Shown: positions 7,089-14,911 of the stretch, piece after piece
Layout: every line of letters begins with the position of its first letter
How positions within the stretch are numbered: position 1 is the first letter of the stretch
NCBI GenBank assembly: GCA_039029515.1
Contig: JBCCFX010000064.1
Coordinates: 1-18,597 of the forward strand
Length of the DNA: 18,597 nucleotides
Source of the DNA: JBCCFX01 sp039029515
GTDB taxonomy: Bacteria; Planctomycetota; Phycisphaerae; Phycisphaerales; SM1A02
Reading direction: 5' to 3'
Translations under genes and position numbers: made by a program
The notes under the pieces: generated by a model
Databases searched by the model: none
The model's input: only the letters and a program-made list of their open reading frames with translations
What the model was told of the DNA's origin: nothing

Positions 7089-10040
7089 TCAATCGTCATC
7101 ACCAAGCGTCGACAGAATGCCGGCCCGGGTCAGAAGCGCCGCAATGCGCTCGCGATCCTCGAGGTTTGAACCCATGATCGCCGTGGTCAGATCTTCGCGT
7201 TCGTTCTCGAGGTGCAGGTAGCGGATCGCAAGCTCCGCGATCGCCGGCTTGGACATCGACTGCAGATAATCGAAGCCTTCGCGGTACACGATATGGGCGG
7301 CCAGTGACTTCGCCATGATCCACTTGAGATATGGGAGCGGCGTGACGGTCCACAGCCGGTCGCCGGCAGTTTTCACAAGCGTTGGCGGCAGGTGTTCGAT
7401 GACGAGTTGCTTGAGCATGGTCTGCTCCTCGTCGTTCATGCCGTCGATGGCTTCTTCAATCGCATCCGCGGTCCGAATCATCACGCGCGACAGGCGAATG
7501 CTGACTTCCGGCAGCGGCACCTGCGGGTGATAGCGATGCGTAAGTGCGAGCAGTTCCGCTTCACGTCGTGCGAGATCGCGCAACCGTTCGAGGACTTCAT
7601 CCACGAACTGCGACTTGATCGCCATGAACTCAGGCTCGTCGAGCATCATGCTGGAGCAGATTTCGAAACTCGAACAGATCACGCCGCACTTGTTCGCGGA
7701 ACTGTCCTTCATGATGACCGCGCCGAGATGCGACAATTGCACGCGGGCATCCGGCGTCAGGAACAGATTGGCGCCTTCGACAATGACCTTGCTGCTCGGC
7801 TGGCCATCTTCAATGAGGAAGTCACGCCAGTTGCCGGTGTGAATCGCATTGGGTCGACCGCCGCACGGTACGAACGCATCGGCCACGATGCGATTGTGCA
7901 TGGTGTTCCGGAGGTGAACGCCATCAGGCTCATCGAGCGTGGTGATTCGACCGGCCGATCCCACCTTCTTGCGATCAAACTCGCCGATGGGTCGTGACTC
8001 CCTGAACAGCCGCATGAGTTCATCGAGATCCAGGCCGTCCGGATCTTCGCCGCACCCGCTGCCATCGGCAATGCCGACGACCTTGGCATTGTTGCCGAAG
8101 TCGCGCTGGAGAATTCGAATCATGTTGCCGGCGACGTCGCCATCTGGTCCGCCGGTGAGTTTGACGGTGAACGATTCCTCGCGTGGATTGATGCCGACGC
8201 TGCGCAATGCGCTTTCGAGGAACACGTTGACGCCTTCGCTGGTGACGCCATATTCCTTGTGGTTGATGCCTGCGCCCGGCTTGGAACTCATCAGCGCGGT
8301 CGGCGTCGGGTAGCCGCGACGGCGGGCTCGATCGACGATCCAGTTGATGAGGTCCGGCGTGATGTTCTCGTCCGGCCCGAGGTACAGCAACTCATCCTGA
8401 CCGAAGCGGTCGATGATGTGCGCCTTCGTTTCGGTATCCGGCGTGATGAGATCGAGCAGGCCGTCAACGAATCCCTTGACGCTGCGATCGACCGGCTCGC
8501 CGGGCTCGATGAGGACCGCGGCCTTGGATCCACCTTCGGGAATGTCCTTGTTCTTCAGCTGCTGAGCGAATGCGAGGTGATAGGCCTCGTCGTAAAGACG
8601 TTCGCTTTCTCGTGCGAATTGATCGAGTCCAATCGGGCGCACCGCGCGAACGCCGCCGCGTGCAATGTCGCGGAAGCGCACGTGGAATCCGTGGAAGGCG
8701 CGGCCGTGGACGAAGAAAACGCCGAACGGAAGCTCCGCGCGTTCTTCGGTGACGAGCAATTCCGGGCGAATGCGCAGAGCGAGGCCATAGCGGGCGGGCA
8801 CGTAGACGTTCGTTCGCAGCGTGCCTTCCACCACGTCGATCAGTTTGTGCAGCACCGTACGACTGTCTTCAAGATCGACATCGTTTTCGATTTCTTCCCG
8901 CAGCGTCTCGACGCGCGACTTGAACTCGGCGTCGCTCAACGGATTCTTCGGTTCGAATCGTTCGAGGAAGAGATCTGCGATGCGCGTCGACTGCACAAGA
9001 TTGCGCTCGGCGAGTCGTGCGATGCGATCGGTGCTGAATGCGTACGGATTCACCTTGACCAGTGACTGATGGATGAGATCGCCAAAGGCGACGATCAACT
9101 CAGCTCGACCGAGGCCAAGGTCATGATGCTTGTAGGCGAGCTGAAGCGTGCGTTCGTCCAGCCACTTCATGCGGCGGAGATCACGTTCGACGGCATGCCA
9201 GAGCGGGCTGTCCTTATCGATCACGCCGCCACCGGGCTTCGAGACGACGAAGCCGAGCAGTACGACGCCGCCGTAATCGCCATCGTCGATCGTGTCGAGA
9301 TACGCGCGATGGATATTGATCGATGATGCGCTCAGGCGCGTCACGATGCGCTCGAACATCGTGCGGGTCGTGGAGTTGCTCACCGCGACGACGATGCGGC
9401 ACAGGCTGGGATCGGTTTCCGGCTCCAGCGAGACCACGGTGCCATCGGTTTTTGAGACCGAGCGGAACAACTCGCGGTGGCGGTACATGCGGATGGGTGT
9501 CAGCGTCGACGCGTATTCCGCGGAGCACCGCGAGAAGTACTCGGTGATGTCGTCGCGTGAGATGTCCGCCGATTCGGAATGGAAGTACTCGACGCACTGT
9601 TCGAGCTTCGACTGCGTTTCCGGATCCGCGAGATCAACCGATTCACCTTCACCGAACTCGAACGTGTCGAGCACGAGCGCACCATCAATGGCGGTGTGAA
9701 TCTTGGCGGCTCGAAGCGGGCGGTCGTGGGGCAGTTCGCGCACCATCTCCGCGAGCACGCCCGGATAGTCCAGCGGTCGCATGATCGTCCACTGCGAACC
9801 ATCCTTGCTGCGGATGGTCATTTCCAACGGACGCTCGGACGCCTTGGCCGCGATAATCGCGCGGAGATGGGCAAGCCCGGTCTCCTGATCGGTGTCCTGA
9901 AAGTACGTGGGTGGCATGGCTTGCAGGAACCACGGGACGACCTCTTCGGTCGTGGCCCGCAGGCTGTCGACGAGGACCTCGACGACCTCCGGTCCGCTGT
10001 CCCACATCGTGCCTTCATCCGGTTTGAAATCTGCGCGCAT
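7089..10040 (-). CDS. Large NAD-type glutamate dehydrogenase
   Basis: This protein of 983 residues should oxidise glutamate to 2-oxoglutarate and ammonia with NAD; it is cytosolic. Its length is far above the roughly 450 residues of ordinary hexameric GDH and near the 115-kDa large-GDH class. The N-terminal half is regulatory: a section at about 215-270 (CRIVVAVSNSTTRTMFERIV and following) looks like an ACT-type ligand-binding fold. The catalytic half starts near residue 430 with the family blocks RFRDIARGGVRAV and then QQLKNKDIPEGGSKAAVLI (about residue 500). The nucleotide-binding part has KLTGGPDGDVAGNMI (about 630) and VPCGGRPNAIHTGNW follows. The ATG at 10040 has AGGTG 4 nt upstream; a GTG at 10043 is possible but too close to that site. 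It is convergent with the isomerase gene and divergent from ribF. Family assignment is firm; the cofactor is inferred from class. Confidence 0.93.
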   Translation of the reverse strand: MRADFKPDEGTMWDSGPEVVEVLVDSLRATTEEVVPWFLQAMPPTYFQDTDQETGLAHLRAIIAAKASERPLEMTIRSKDGSQWTIMRPLDYPGVLAEMVRELPHDRPLRAAKIHTAIDGALVLDTFEFGEGESVDLADPETQSKLEQCVEYFHSESADISRDDITEYFSRCSAEYASTLTPIRMYRHRELFRSVSKTDGTVVSLEPETDPSLCRIVVAVSNSTTRTMFERIVTRLSASSINIHRAYLDTIDDGDYGGVVLLGFVVSKPGGGVIDKDSPLWHAVERDLRRMKWLDERTLQLAYKHHDLGLGRAELIVAFGDLIHQSLVKVNPYAFSTDRIARLAERNLVQSTRIADLFLERFEPKNPLSDAEFKSRVETLREEIENDVDLEDSRTVLHKLIDVVEGTLRTNVYVPARYGLALRIRPELLVTEERAELPFGVFFVHGRAFHGFHVRFRDIARGGVRAVRPIGLDQFARESERLYDEAYHLAFAQQLKNKDIPEGGSKAAVLIEPGEPVDRSVKGFVDGLLDLITPDTETKAHIIDRFGQDELLYLGPDENITPDLINWIVDRARRRGYPTPTALMSSKPGAGINHKEYGVTSEGVNVFLESALRSVGINPREESFTVKLTGGPDGDVAGNMIRILQRDFGNNAKVVGIADGSGCGEDPDGLDLDELMRLFRESRPIGEFDRKKVGSAGRITTLDEPDGVHLRNTMHNRIVADAFVPCGGRPNAIHTGNWRDFLIEDGQPSSKVIVEGANLFLTPDARVQLSHLGAVIMKDSSANKCGVICSSFEICSSMMLDEPEFMAIKSQFVDEVLERLRDLARREAELLALTHRYHPQVPLPEVSIRLSRVMIRTADAIEEAIDGMNDEEQTMLKQLVIEHLPPTLVKTAGDRLWTVTPLPYLKWIMAKSLAAHIVYREGFDYLQSMSKPAIAELAIRYLHLENEREDLTTAIMGSNLEDRERIAALLTRAGILSTLGDDD

Positions 10041-10046
10041 CACGCA

Positions 10047-10075
10047 CCTATACCACTTGCAAGTACCGCGATCAA
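10047..10075 (-). promoter_or_regulatory. Possible promoter directly before the GDH start
   Basis: On the minus strand TTGATC (10075-10070), 17 bases, then TATAGG (10052-10047). Each hexamer matches consensus at four of six positions. The -10 ends only 6 bases before the ATG at 10040, so transcription from it would begin at or next to the start codon and the message would be nearly leaderless. The same bases also contain the AGGTG Shine-Dalgarno candidate, so both readings cannot be used at once. Weak, by-eye evidence. Confidence 0.25.
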
Positions 10076-10165
10076 CACACGATCCGCAGGGAATTCACAA
10101 GAAGCTGTTCTGTTGGCCTTCAGATCACTTGGCGGCCCCCTCCACGGGCTCTATCGTGAAGGATC

Positions 10166-11089
10166 ATGTCCGCGAAGACTGCAATCACAATCGGCAATTT
10201 CGACGGCGTCCACCGCGGTCATGCGGCTCTAGTTCGAGCCGCTCGCGCGTGCGTCGGGGCGACCGGTCGCGTCGTCGTCGTGACCTTCGATCCGCATCCG
10301 ATCGCCATCCTCCGTCCGGATCAGGCGCCATTGCGCCTGACGACACCCGATGAACGAGAGCGACGGTTGATTCTTGCCGGGGCCGATGAGGTCGTTCCCC
10401 TCCGCACCACGCAGGAACTGCTCCAACGCTCGGCTGAGGCATTTATCGTGAGCATGGTCGAGGCCTTCGAACCGCAGTTCATCGTCGAAGGGCCGGACTT
10501 CCATTTCGGCCATCGTCGTGCCGGCTCGGTCGACACGCTTCGCGAGTTGGGGACGCGATACGGCTTTGGAGTCCAGGTCATCGACCCGGTCGAAGCGTCA
10601 CTGCAGGATCAGACGATCGTCAATGTGTCCAGTTCGATGGTGCGATGGATGCTCACGCACGGACGCGTCGCCGACGCAGCACGGCTCCTCGATGCTCCGT
10701 TCACACACGTCGGGCCGGTCGTCCAGGGTGATCAGCGCGGCCGCACGATCGGATTCCCGACCGCCAATATCGACACACACGGTGTGATGCTCCCCGCAGA
10801 TGGCATCTACGCGGGACTCGCGGAGCGTCCGGACGGCACGCGCTACATCGCCGCCATTTCCGTCGGCACCAAACCGACGTTCGGGGCGGCGCCGCGCACG
10901 TGCGAAGCGTATCTGGTTGATTACAACGGGCCGGTCGATGATTACGGTTGGGTGATCCGGCTTGAGTTTCATCGCTGGGTTCGCGCTCAGGTGAAGTACG
11001 ATGGCGTCGAACCGCTCATGGCACAACTGCATCGCGACATCGATTCATGTCGAACACTGATGCAACAGGAATTGCAGTCAACCGCATGA
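10166..11089 (+). CDS. ribF: Bifunctional riboflavin kinase / FAD synthetase
   Basis: RibF phosphorylates riboflavin to FMN and adenylates FMN to FAD in the cytosol. The 307-residue length is normal for the family. The N-terminal nucleotidyltransferase domain (about 1-160) shows GNFDGVHRGH at residues 10-19, VTFDPHPIAIL, and EGPDFHFGHRRAG near 110. The C-terminal flavokinase domain (about 170-300) shows GDQRGRTIGFPTANIDTHG, DGIYAGL, SVGTKPTFG and CEAYLVDYNG, the last carrying the conserved Glu of the kinase active site, and ends with RAQVKYDGVEPLMAQLHRDI. A GAAGGA lies 2 nt before the ATG, a rather short spacing, but no better start is visible. It overlaps the next gene as ATGA, so the two are translationally coupled. 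A RibF gene next to an NrnA-type gene recalls the rbfA-nrnA-truB-ribF clusters of many bacteria, here without the other two. Confidence 0.96.
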   Translation: MSAKTAITIGNFDGVHRGHAALVRAARACVGATGRVVVVTFDPHPIAILRPDQAPLRLTTPDERERRLILAGADEVVPLRTTQELLQRSAEAFIVSMVEAFEPQFIVEGPDFHFGHRRAGSVDTLRELGTRYGFGVQVIDPVEASLQDQTIVNVSSSMVRWMLTHGRVADAARLLDAPFTHVGPVVQGDQRGRTIGFPTANIDTHGVMLPADGIYAGLAERPDGTRYIAAISVGTKPTFGAAPRTCEAYLVDYNGPVDDYGWVIRLEFHRWVRAQVKYDGVEPLMAQLHRDIDSCRTLMQQELQSTA

Positions 11090-12105
11090 AGTACGAGTCC
11101 AATACCACGATCGCCGAAGTCATCAACGCGATTGCGCACGCTGACCGGGTTCTTGTCACCACGCACCAGAAGCCGGACGGCGACGCGATCGGTTCGACGC
11201 TGGCGCTCAAGCGCGGGCTTGAACAACAGGATATTGCGTGCGATATCTTCGTGATGGGCATGGTGCCGTCGGAACTCGATGCCGTTACTGAAGGCACGCC
11301 GTATCACCGTGTGGAAGATGGCATGCCGGGCGATGTGTATGACCTCGTGCTGCTCGTCGATACCGGTGCCTGGGCGCAGGTTGGCCCGCTCGCAGACTGG
11401 TTGCGTTCGCGTCACGACATCATCATCGGAATTGACCATCACGCGCACGGTGATGACATCGCCGCACGACGAATCGTTCGGGCCGCCGCGGCGTCAACGA
11501 CGCAGATTCTGTTCGAAGTGCTCTCGGCATTCGGTTGCGACATCACCGGCGAACGCGGCGGCATCGCGGAAGCGTTGTTCCTCGGACTCGCCACAGATAC
11601 CGGCTGGTTCCGTCATGCCAACGGCGACGCCGATGCCTTTCAAACGTGCGCTCGCCTGCTGGCCACTGGCGTCGACAAGCCGCGCCTGTACCAGTTGATT
11701 GAAGAAACATCACGGCCCGAACGGCTCGCGCTCATGGCGCGAGCGCTGACTTCGCTCCAGTATGCCTGCGATGGCACCATCGCGATCATGTCCATCACAC
11801 GCGATGACTTCGCGGAAACCGGCGGATCATCGGAAGATCTCACCGGCATGGTCAACGAGCCGCTGCGTGTCGGCCGTATTCGCGCATCACTGCTCGTTTC
11901 GCAGGTGGAACAAGGTGAGACGAAGATCAGCCTGCGGTCCAAGCCGGCGGGTGACGACGGTCAGTTCATCGATGTGAACGCGGTCGCGAAGCACTTGAAC
12001 GGCGGAGGTCACGTACACGCTGCGGGCGCACGCATCGCCGCCGACCATGATGAGGCGCTGCACGTGGTCCTTCAGACGTTGGAAGAACAGATCACCGTCA
12101 GTTAG
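11086..12105 (+). CDS. nrnA: DHH/DHHA1 phosphoesterase, NrnA-like
   Basis: NrnA-type proteins degrade very short RNA oligonucleotides and dephosphorylate 3'-phosphoadenosine-5'-phosphate, with two metal ions, in the cytosol. The 339-residue protein carries the DHH-family motifs in order: HQKPDGDAIGS (about 27-37), LVDTG (about 88), IDHHAHGDD (about 116), and after an alpha-helical linker the DHHA1 glycine motif LNGGGHVHAAGARI (about 304-317). The first ATG in frame is at 11047 inside ribF, but the ATG at 11086 overlaps the ribF stop as ATGA and leaves a normal N-terminus (MKYESNTTIAEVINAI), so I prefer it. A clear Shine-Dalgarno at normal spacing is absent, which fits coupling to ribF translation. 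The TAG stop overlaps the TAA of the convergent secreted-protein gene. NrnA versus another DHH exopolyphosphatase-like protein cannot be fully separated by eye, but length and motif spacing fit NrnA. Confidence 0.88.
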   Translation: MKYESNTTIAEVINAIAHADRVLVTTHQKPDGDAIGSTLALKRGLEQQDIACDIFVMGMVPSELDAVTEGTPYHRVEDGMPGDVYDLVLLVDTGAWAQVGPLADWLRSRHDIIIGIDHHAHGDDIAARRIVRAAAASTTQILFEVLSAFGCDITGERGGIAEALFLGLATDTGWFRHANGDADAFQTCARLLATGVDKPRLYQLIEETSRPERLALMARALTSLQYACDGTIAIMSITRDDFAETGGSSEDLTGMVNEPLRVGRIRASLLVSQVEQGETKISLRSKPAGDDGQFIDVNAVAKHLNGGGHVHAAGARIAADHDEALHVVLQTLEEQITVS

Positions 12106-12929
12106 GACTTGCCGCTTTCGTCCTTGGGATCTTCCGGGGGAAGCAGCGTCTGCACGTCTACTTCGAATCCGTATTCCGCGAACGGGCCGAGCAAATCATA
12201 GTCCTTGAACGCACCTGCGTCAGAAAAACGATCAGGATTGATGCGCACCGTTGGCGTCACGACGCCGGTCAGCACCAGCGTGTCGAGCCGCATGCGACGC
12301 TCAAGGGTGCGGAGTCGTTTGACCACACCGCGGCTGACCACGGCATCGAACGGTGCGCCGAGTTCTGCCGCACTGACAGGATCGATCGCGATGAATCGCA
12401 TCCGATGATCGCCATTACGCAGCACTGAGGATTCTGACACCTTCACGTGCCAGGCAACACGCTGCTTGAACTCACGCGAGACTGACTGTCGCCATCGTTC
12501 CAGGCTTCGCATGTATGCGGTCCGTTCGCCGGAACCGAGTTCGCCAATCTCCAGCGTGCCGAGTTTCTCGCGATAGTTCGCCGTGAGCGCAGCGTGCAGT
12601 GCACGCGGGCTTGCATTCGGGACCGATTCGTCCACGGTGATCTCAGGTTCGGGAAGCGTCGTCGGCTGCGGTCGGGTCGGGCCCGCATCGGTTGGGCGAT
12701 TGGCCAGTTCCTGCCGGAGCCTGGCCATCTCCTTTTCCATCTCCCGCATCTGGCGAAGCTGCTCGTCGTATTCCCGACGGAGTTGCTGGAGTTCTTCGCG
12801 AAGGCGTTGGTTCTCTCGACGAAGATCGGCATCGCTCTGGGCCATCGCGGACGGCGCCGGGCCGAGCAATGCGATGGCGGCCACGGCGATCAGGATGAAC
12901 GATCGGATCGAAGCAATGGGCATATTCAT
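12102..12929 (-). CDS. Secreted coiled-coil protein of unknown function
   Basis: A protein of 275 residues, not recognised. From the ATG at 12929 it starts with a clear Sec signal: MNMPIASIRS, a hydrophobic core, then a probable cleavage after AMA (residues 28-30). The frame is open back to 13172 but the extra residues precede the signal and would hide it; ATG at 12944 and 12923 are nearby alternatives. No strong Shine-Dalgarno decides among them. Residues about 33-78 form a heptad-like coiled coil (LRRENQRLREELQQLRREY and onward). A Pro/Thr-rich linker follows to about 105. The C-terminal part (about 108-265) mixes helices and strands, with YMRSLERWRQSVSREFKQ and then VAWHVKVSESSVL, and ends in a charged tail. 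It should be periplasmic and may oligomerise through the coiled coil. It is alone on its strand and divergent from the Gln/Gly-rich protein gene. Confidence 0.75.
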   Translation of the reverse strand: MNMPIASIRSFILIAVAAIALLGPAPSAMAQSDADLRRENQRLREELQQLRREYDEQLRQMREMEKEMARLRQELANRPTDAGPTRPQPTTLPEPEITVDESVPNASPRALHAALTANYREKLGTLEIGELGSGERTAYMRSLERWRQSVSREFKQRVAWHVKVSESSVLRNGDHRMRFIAIDPVSAAELGAPFDAVVSRGVVKRLRTLERRMRLDTLVLTGVVTPTVRINPDRFSDAGAFKDYDLLGPFAEYGFEVDVQTLLPPEDPKDESGKS

Positions 12930-13139
12930 GGGTCTCGATTCCATGAGATGAGTCGAAAAGGCGGCAAATCGTGCCGCACTGGGCGTTTTCATCGACAATT
13001 CTGGCCTTCCGGGCCGATCGAATCTTACCATTCCACCGGGTTTCACGGTTTCATCGGCATGGCTGCCTCCAAGACACGTTATGTCTACAGTGATTCCCAG
13101 TGGCGAATGCACCGCCGCAACTGCCTCAGCCACCGAATC

Positions 13140-13145
13140 AGGAGG
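13140..13145 (+). promoter_or_regulatory. Shine-Dalgarno deciding the GTG start of the Gln/Gly-rich protein
   Basis: AGGAGG, 8 nt before GTG at 13154. It is the best ribosome-binding site in the window. The other in-frame candidate, GTG at 13100, has no purine-rich site and sits 6 bases after an in-frame TGA. Confidence 0.7.
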
Positions 13146-13153
13146 CCCTTGAC

Positions 13154-14911
13154 GTGGACGAAATTCGAGCATTGCTCCGCCAGACCGCCCGCCGACTCGA
13201 GACGAACCGTCTTCTGCGGATCGTGCATTGGGTGGTCCTCGTCGCCGCAGGCGTTGTCCTGAGCCTTGGGCTGATCAACCGGACACCTGCCGAACCGATC
13301 GTGCCGTGGGTCTGGGTCCTGCCGATCGTGGCCTTCATCGCCCTGGTGGTGATCTTGGTGGTCTGGATGCGATCTCGATTCACTGAGCGACACGTCGCGG
13401 TCGAAGTTGATGAGCGCCTTGATCTTGACGAGCGTCTGTCCACGGCGCTGCAACTTGAACAGTCGAACGATCCGTTCGCCCGTGCCGCTGTTGACGATGC
13501 GGTGCAGGTCGCCCGCGATCCGCGCAACCAGGAAAAAGCCAAGCGGTTCTTCGCCATCAAGGCGCCGGCCGGTTGGTGGTGCGCACCGTTGGTCATTCTG
13601 CTGGCGCTGATGGCGCAGCGCATCCCGCAACTGAACCTCTTTGAGCGCGATGCCGCGCCACCGCAGTCTGAGGTTTCTCAAGTGGCTGCTCGCGTCGAGC
13701 AGACGGTGAATTCGCTGGTCGAAGCCATCGAGGAGAACGAAGCGCTGAAGAATGAACTGGCTGGTCTGGATGACGCGAACACCAAGGCGAGCGAACCCGC
13801 AGAGCCGGATCCGTTGCGTTCGCCGGAAGAGATTCGTCGCGATGCCATCAAGAAGGTGACGGACCTGAAGCGCAAGCTCAACGACATTCTGGACGGCGAG
13901 AAGGCCAAGACCATGGAAGCGCTCGACGAAGCGCTCAAGGGAATGGAATTGCCGGACCGGACAAGCGAATCACGCGCTCTTGCTGAAGCGCTCGCCCGAG
14001 GTGACTTCGAGAATGCTGCGAAAGCCGCGCAGGACATGGTGAACCAGATGGCGAACGGCGAGATGTCTCCTGAACAACAGGAGAAAGTCGCCAAGCAGCT
14101 CGAAGACATCGCGCAGCAGTTGCAGAACATGGCACAGCAGCAGCAGGCATTGAAAGATGCCCTCGAACAGGCCGGTCTGGATCCGCAACTTGCGGACAAT
14201 CCCGAAGCGCTGAAACAGGAACTGGAAAACAACCAGAACCTCAACGAGCAGCAGAAGCAGCAGCTTCAGCAGCAACAACAGGCGCAGCAGCAGGCACAGC
14301 AGATGTGCGAGGGACTTGGCCAGGCGATGCAGCAGATGGCCCAGGGCATGCAGAATGGACAGCAGGGCCAGGCCGGTCAGGCAGGTCAGCAGATGCAACA
14401 GCAACTCAACGACATGGAACAGCTCGACCAGATGCTGAAGCAGGCGCAAGCCGCGATGAACCAGTGTCAGGGTGGCGCGCAGGATCTCGGCCAGGGTCTC
14501 GGACTCGGGCAGCAGGGCCAACCGGGCCAGGGGCAGGGGCAACAAGGTCAGGGACAAGGTCAGATGGCCGGTATGCAAGGCGGTATGGGCCAGCAGGGAC
14601 AGGGACAGGGTGGTCGCGCACCGGTCGCCCCGACGCCGACCAAGACCGTACTGCAGAAGACCGATGTCGAAACCGATCCCACCGGCGACATCATCGCGAA
14701 GCAGTTCTTCCAGTCCGATGAAATCAATCGCGGTGAATCTCGTTCTGCCGTCGCCGACGTCGTGCTCGGCAAGATCACGGGCTACGACGAAGCCGTCGAA
14801 GAAGCGCAGATTCCCAAGGTGTACGAAGGTGTACACAAGCACTACTTCGGTGAAGTAAAGAAGATTCTCGACGACGCCCGGAACGACTCCGACAACGATT
14901 CAGATTCATGA
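13154..14911 (+). CDS. Membrane protein with coiled-coil and Gln/Gly-rich tail (DUF4175-like)
   Basis: A protein of 585 residues from GTG 13154, chosen for its AGGAGG; GTG 13100 would add 18 residues. Two closely spaced membrane helices (about residues 23-40 and 52-72) and a third at about 142-157 (GWWCAPLVILLALMA) flank a conserved-looking cytoplasmic stretch, VDERLDLDERLSTALQLE. After the third helix come about 180 residues of charged coiled coil, then a low-complexity tail (about 310-495) of Gln, Gly, Met and Ala, including runs of Q and QGQGQ units. The last 90 residues are ordinary sequence again (DIIAKQFFQSDEINRGESRS), acidic at the end. The architecture resembles DUF4175 proteins and related Gln-rich membrane proteins near MoxR/DUF58 loci; no MoxR gene is visible here. 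Its stop overlaps the start of the solute-binding protein as ATGA. Function unknown. Confidence 0.8.
   Translation: MDEIRALLRQTARRLETNRLLRIVHWVVLVAAGVVLSLGLINRTPAEPIVPWVWVLPIVAFIALVVILVVWMRSRFTERHVAVEVDERLDLDERLSTALQLEQSNDPFARAAVDDAVQVARDPRNQEKAKRFFAIKAPAGWWCAPLVILLALMAQRIPQLNLFERDAAPPQSEVSQVAARVEQTVNSLVEAIEENEALKNELAGLDDANTKASEPAEPDPLRSPEEIRRDAIKKVTDLKRKLNDILDGEKAKTMEALDEALKGMELPDRTSESRALAEALARGDFENAAKAAQDMVNQMANGEMSPEQQEKVAKQLEDIAQQLQNMAQQQQALKDALEQAGLDPQLADNPEALKQELENNQNLNEQQKQQLQQQQQAQQQAQQMCEGLGQAMQQMAQGMQNGQQGQAGQAGQQMQQQLNDMEQLDQMLKQAQAAMNQCQGGAQDLGQGLGLGQQGQPGQGQGQQGQGQGQMAGMQGGMGQQGQGQGGRAPVAPTPTKTVLQKTDVETDPTGDIIAKQFFQSDEINRGESRSAVADVVLGKITGYDEAVEEAQIPKVYEGVHKHYFGEVKKILDDARNDSDNDSDS
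14100..14625 (+). repeat. CAG/CAA- and GGCCAG-rich low-complexity tract inside the coding region
   Basis: Roughly 500 bases composed largely of CAG, CAA, GGC, GGA and ATG codons, all in the Gln/Gly frame of the surrounding gene. Short units such as CAGCAG and CAGGGACAG recur without a fixed period. Gln is encoded by both CAG and CAA, so this is a protein-level composition bias more than a pure microsatellite. Such sequence is prone to replication slippage, and length may differ between close relatives. Confidence 0.8.

Noticed and set aside
8259..9065. Plus-strand open frame of 268 codons
   Set aside because: It lies entirely inside the glutamate dehydrogenase gene, whose motifs are clear on the other strand.
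11047..11085. Upstream ATG of the nrnA-like gene at 11047
   Set aside because: It lies inside ribF with no ribosome-binding site; the ATGA overlap at 11086 is a more usual coupled start and leaves a normal-length protein.
12930..13172. N-terminal extension of the secreted coiled-coil protein to 13172
   Set aside because: It would bury the Sec signal about 80 residues inside the protein and overlap the promoter and start region of the divergent gene. The 224-base gap it leaves (12930-13153) shows no gene and no convincing promoter.
13970..14842. Minus-strand open frame of 290 codons, very Leu-rich
   Set aside because: The Leu runs are the antisense reading of the CAG/Gln tract in the real gene. 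It has no start context or family resemblance.
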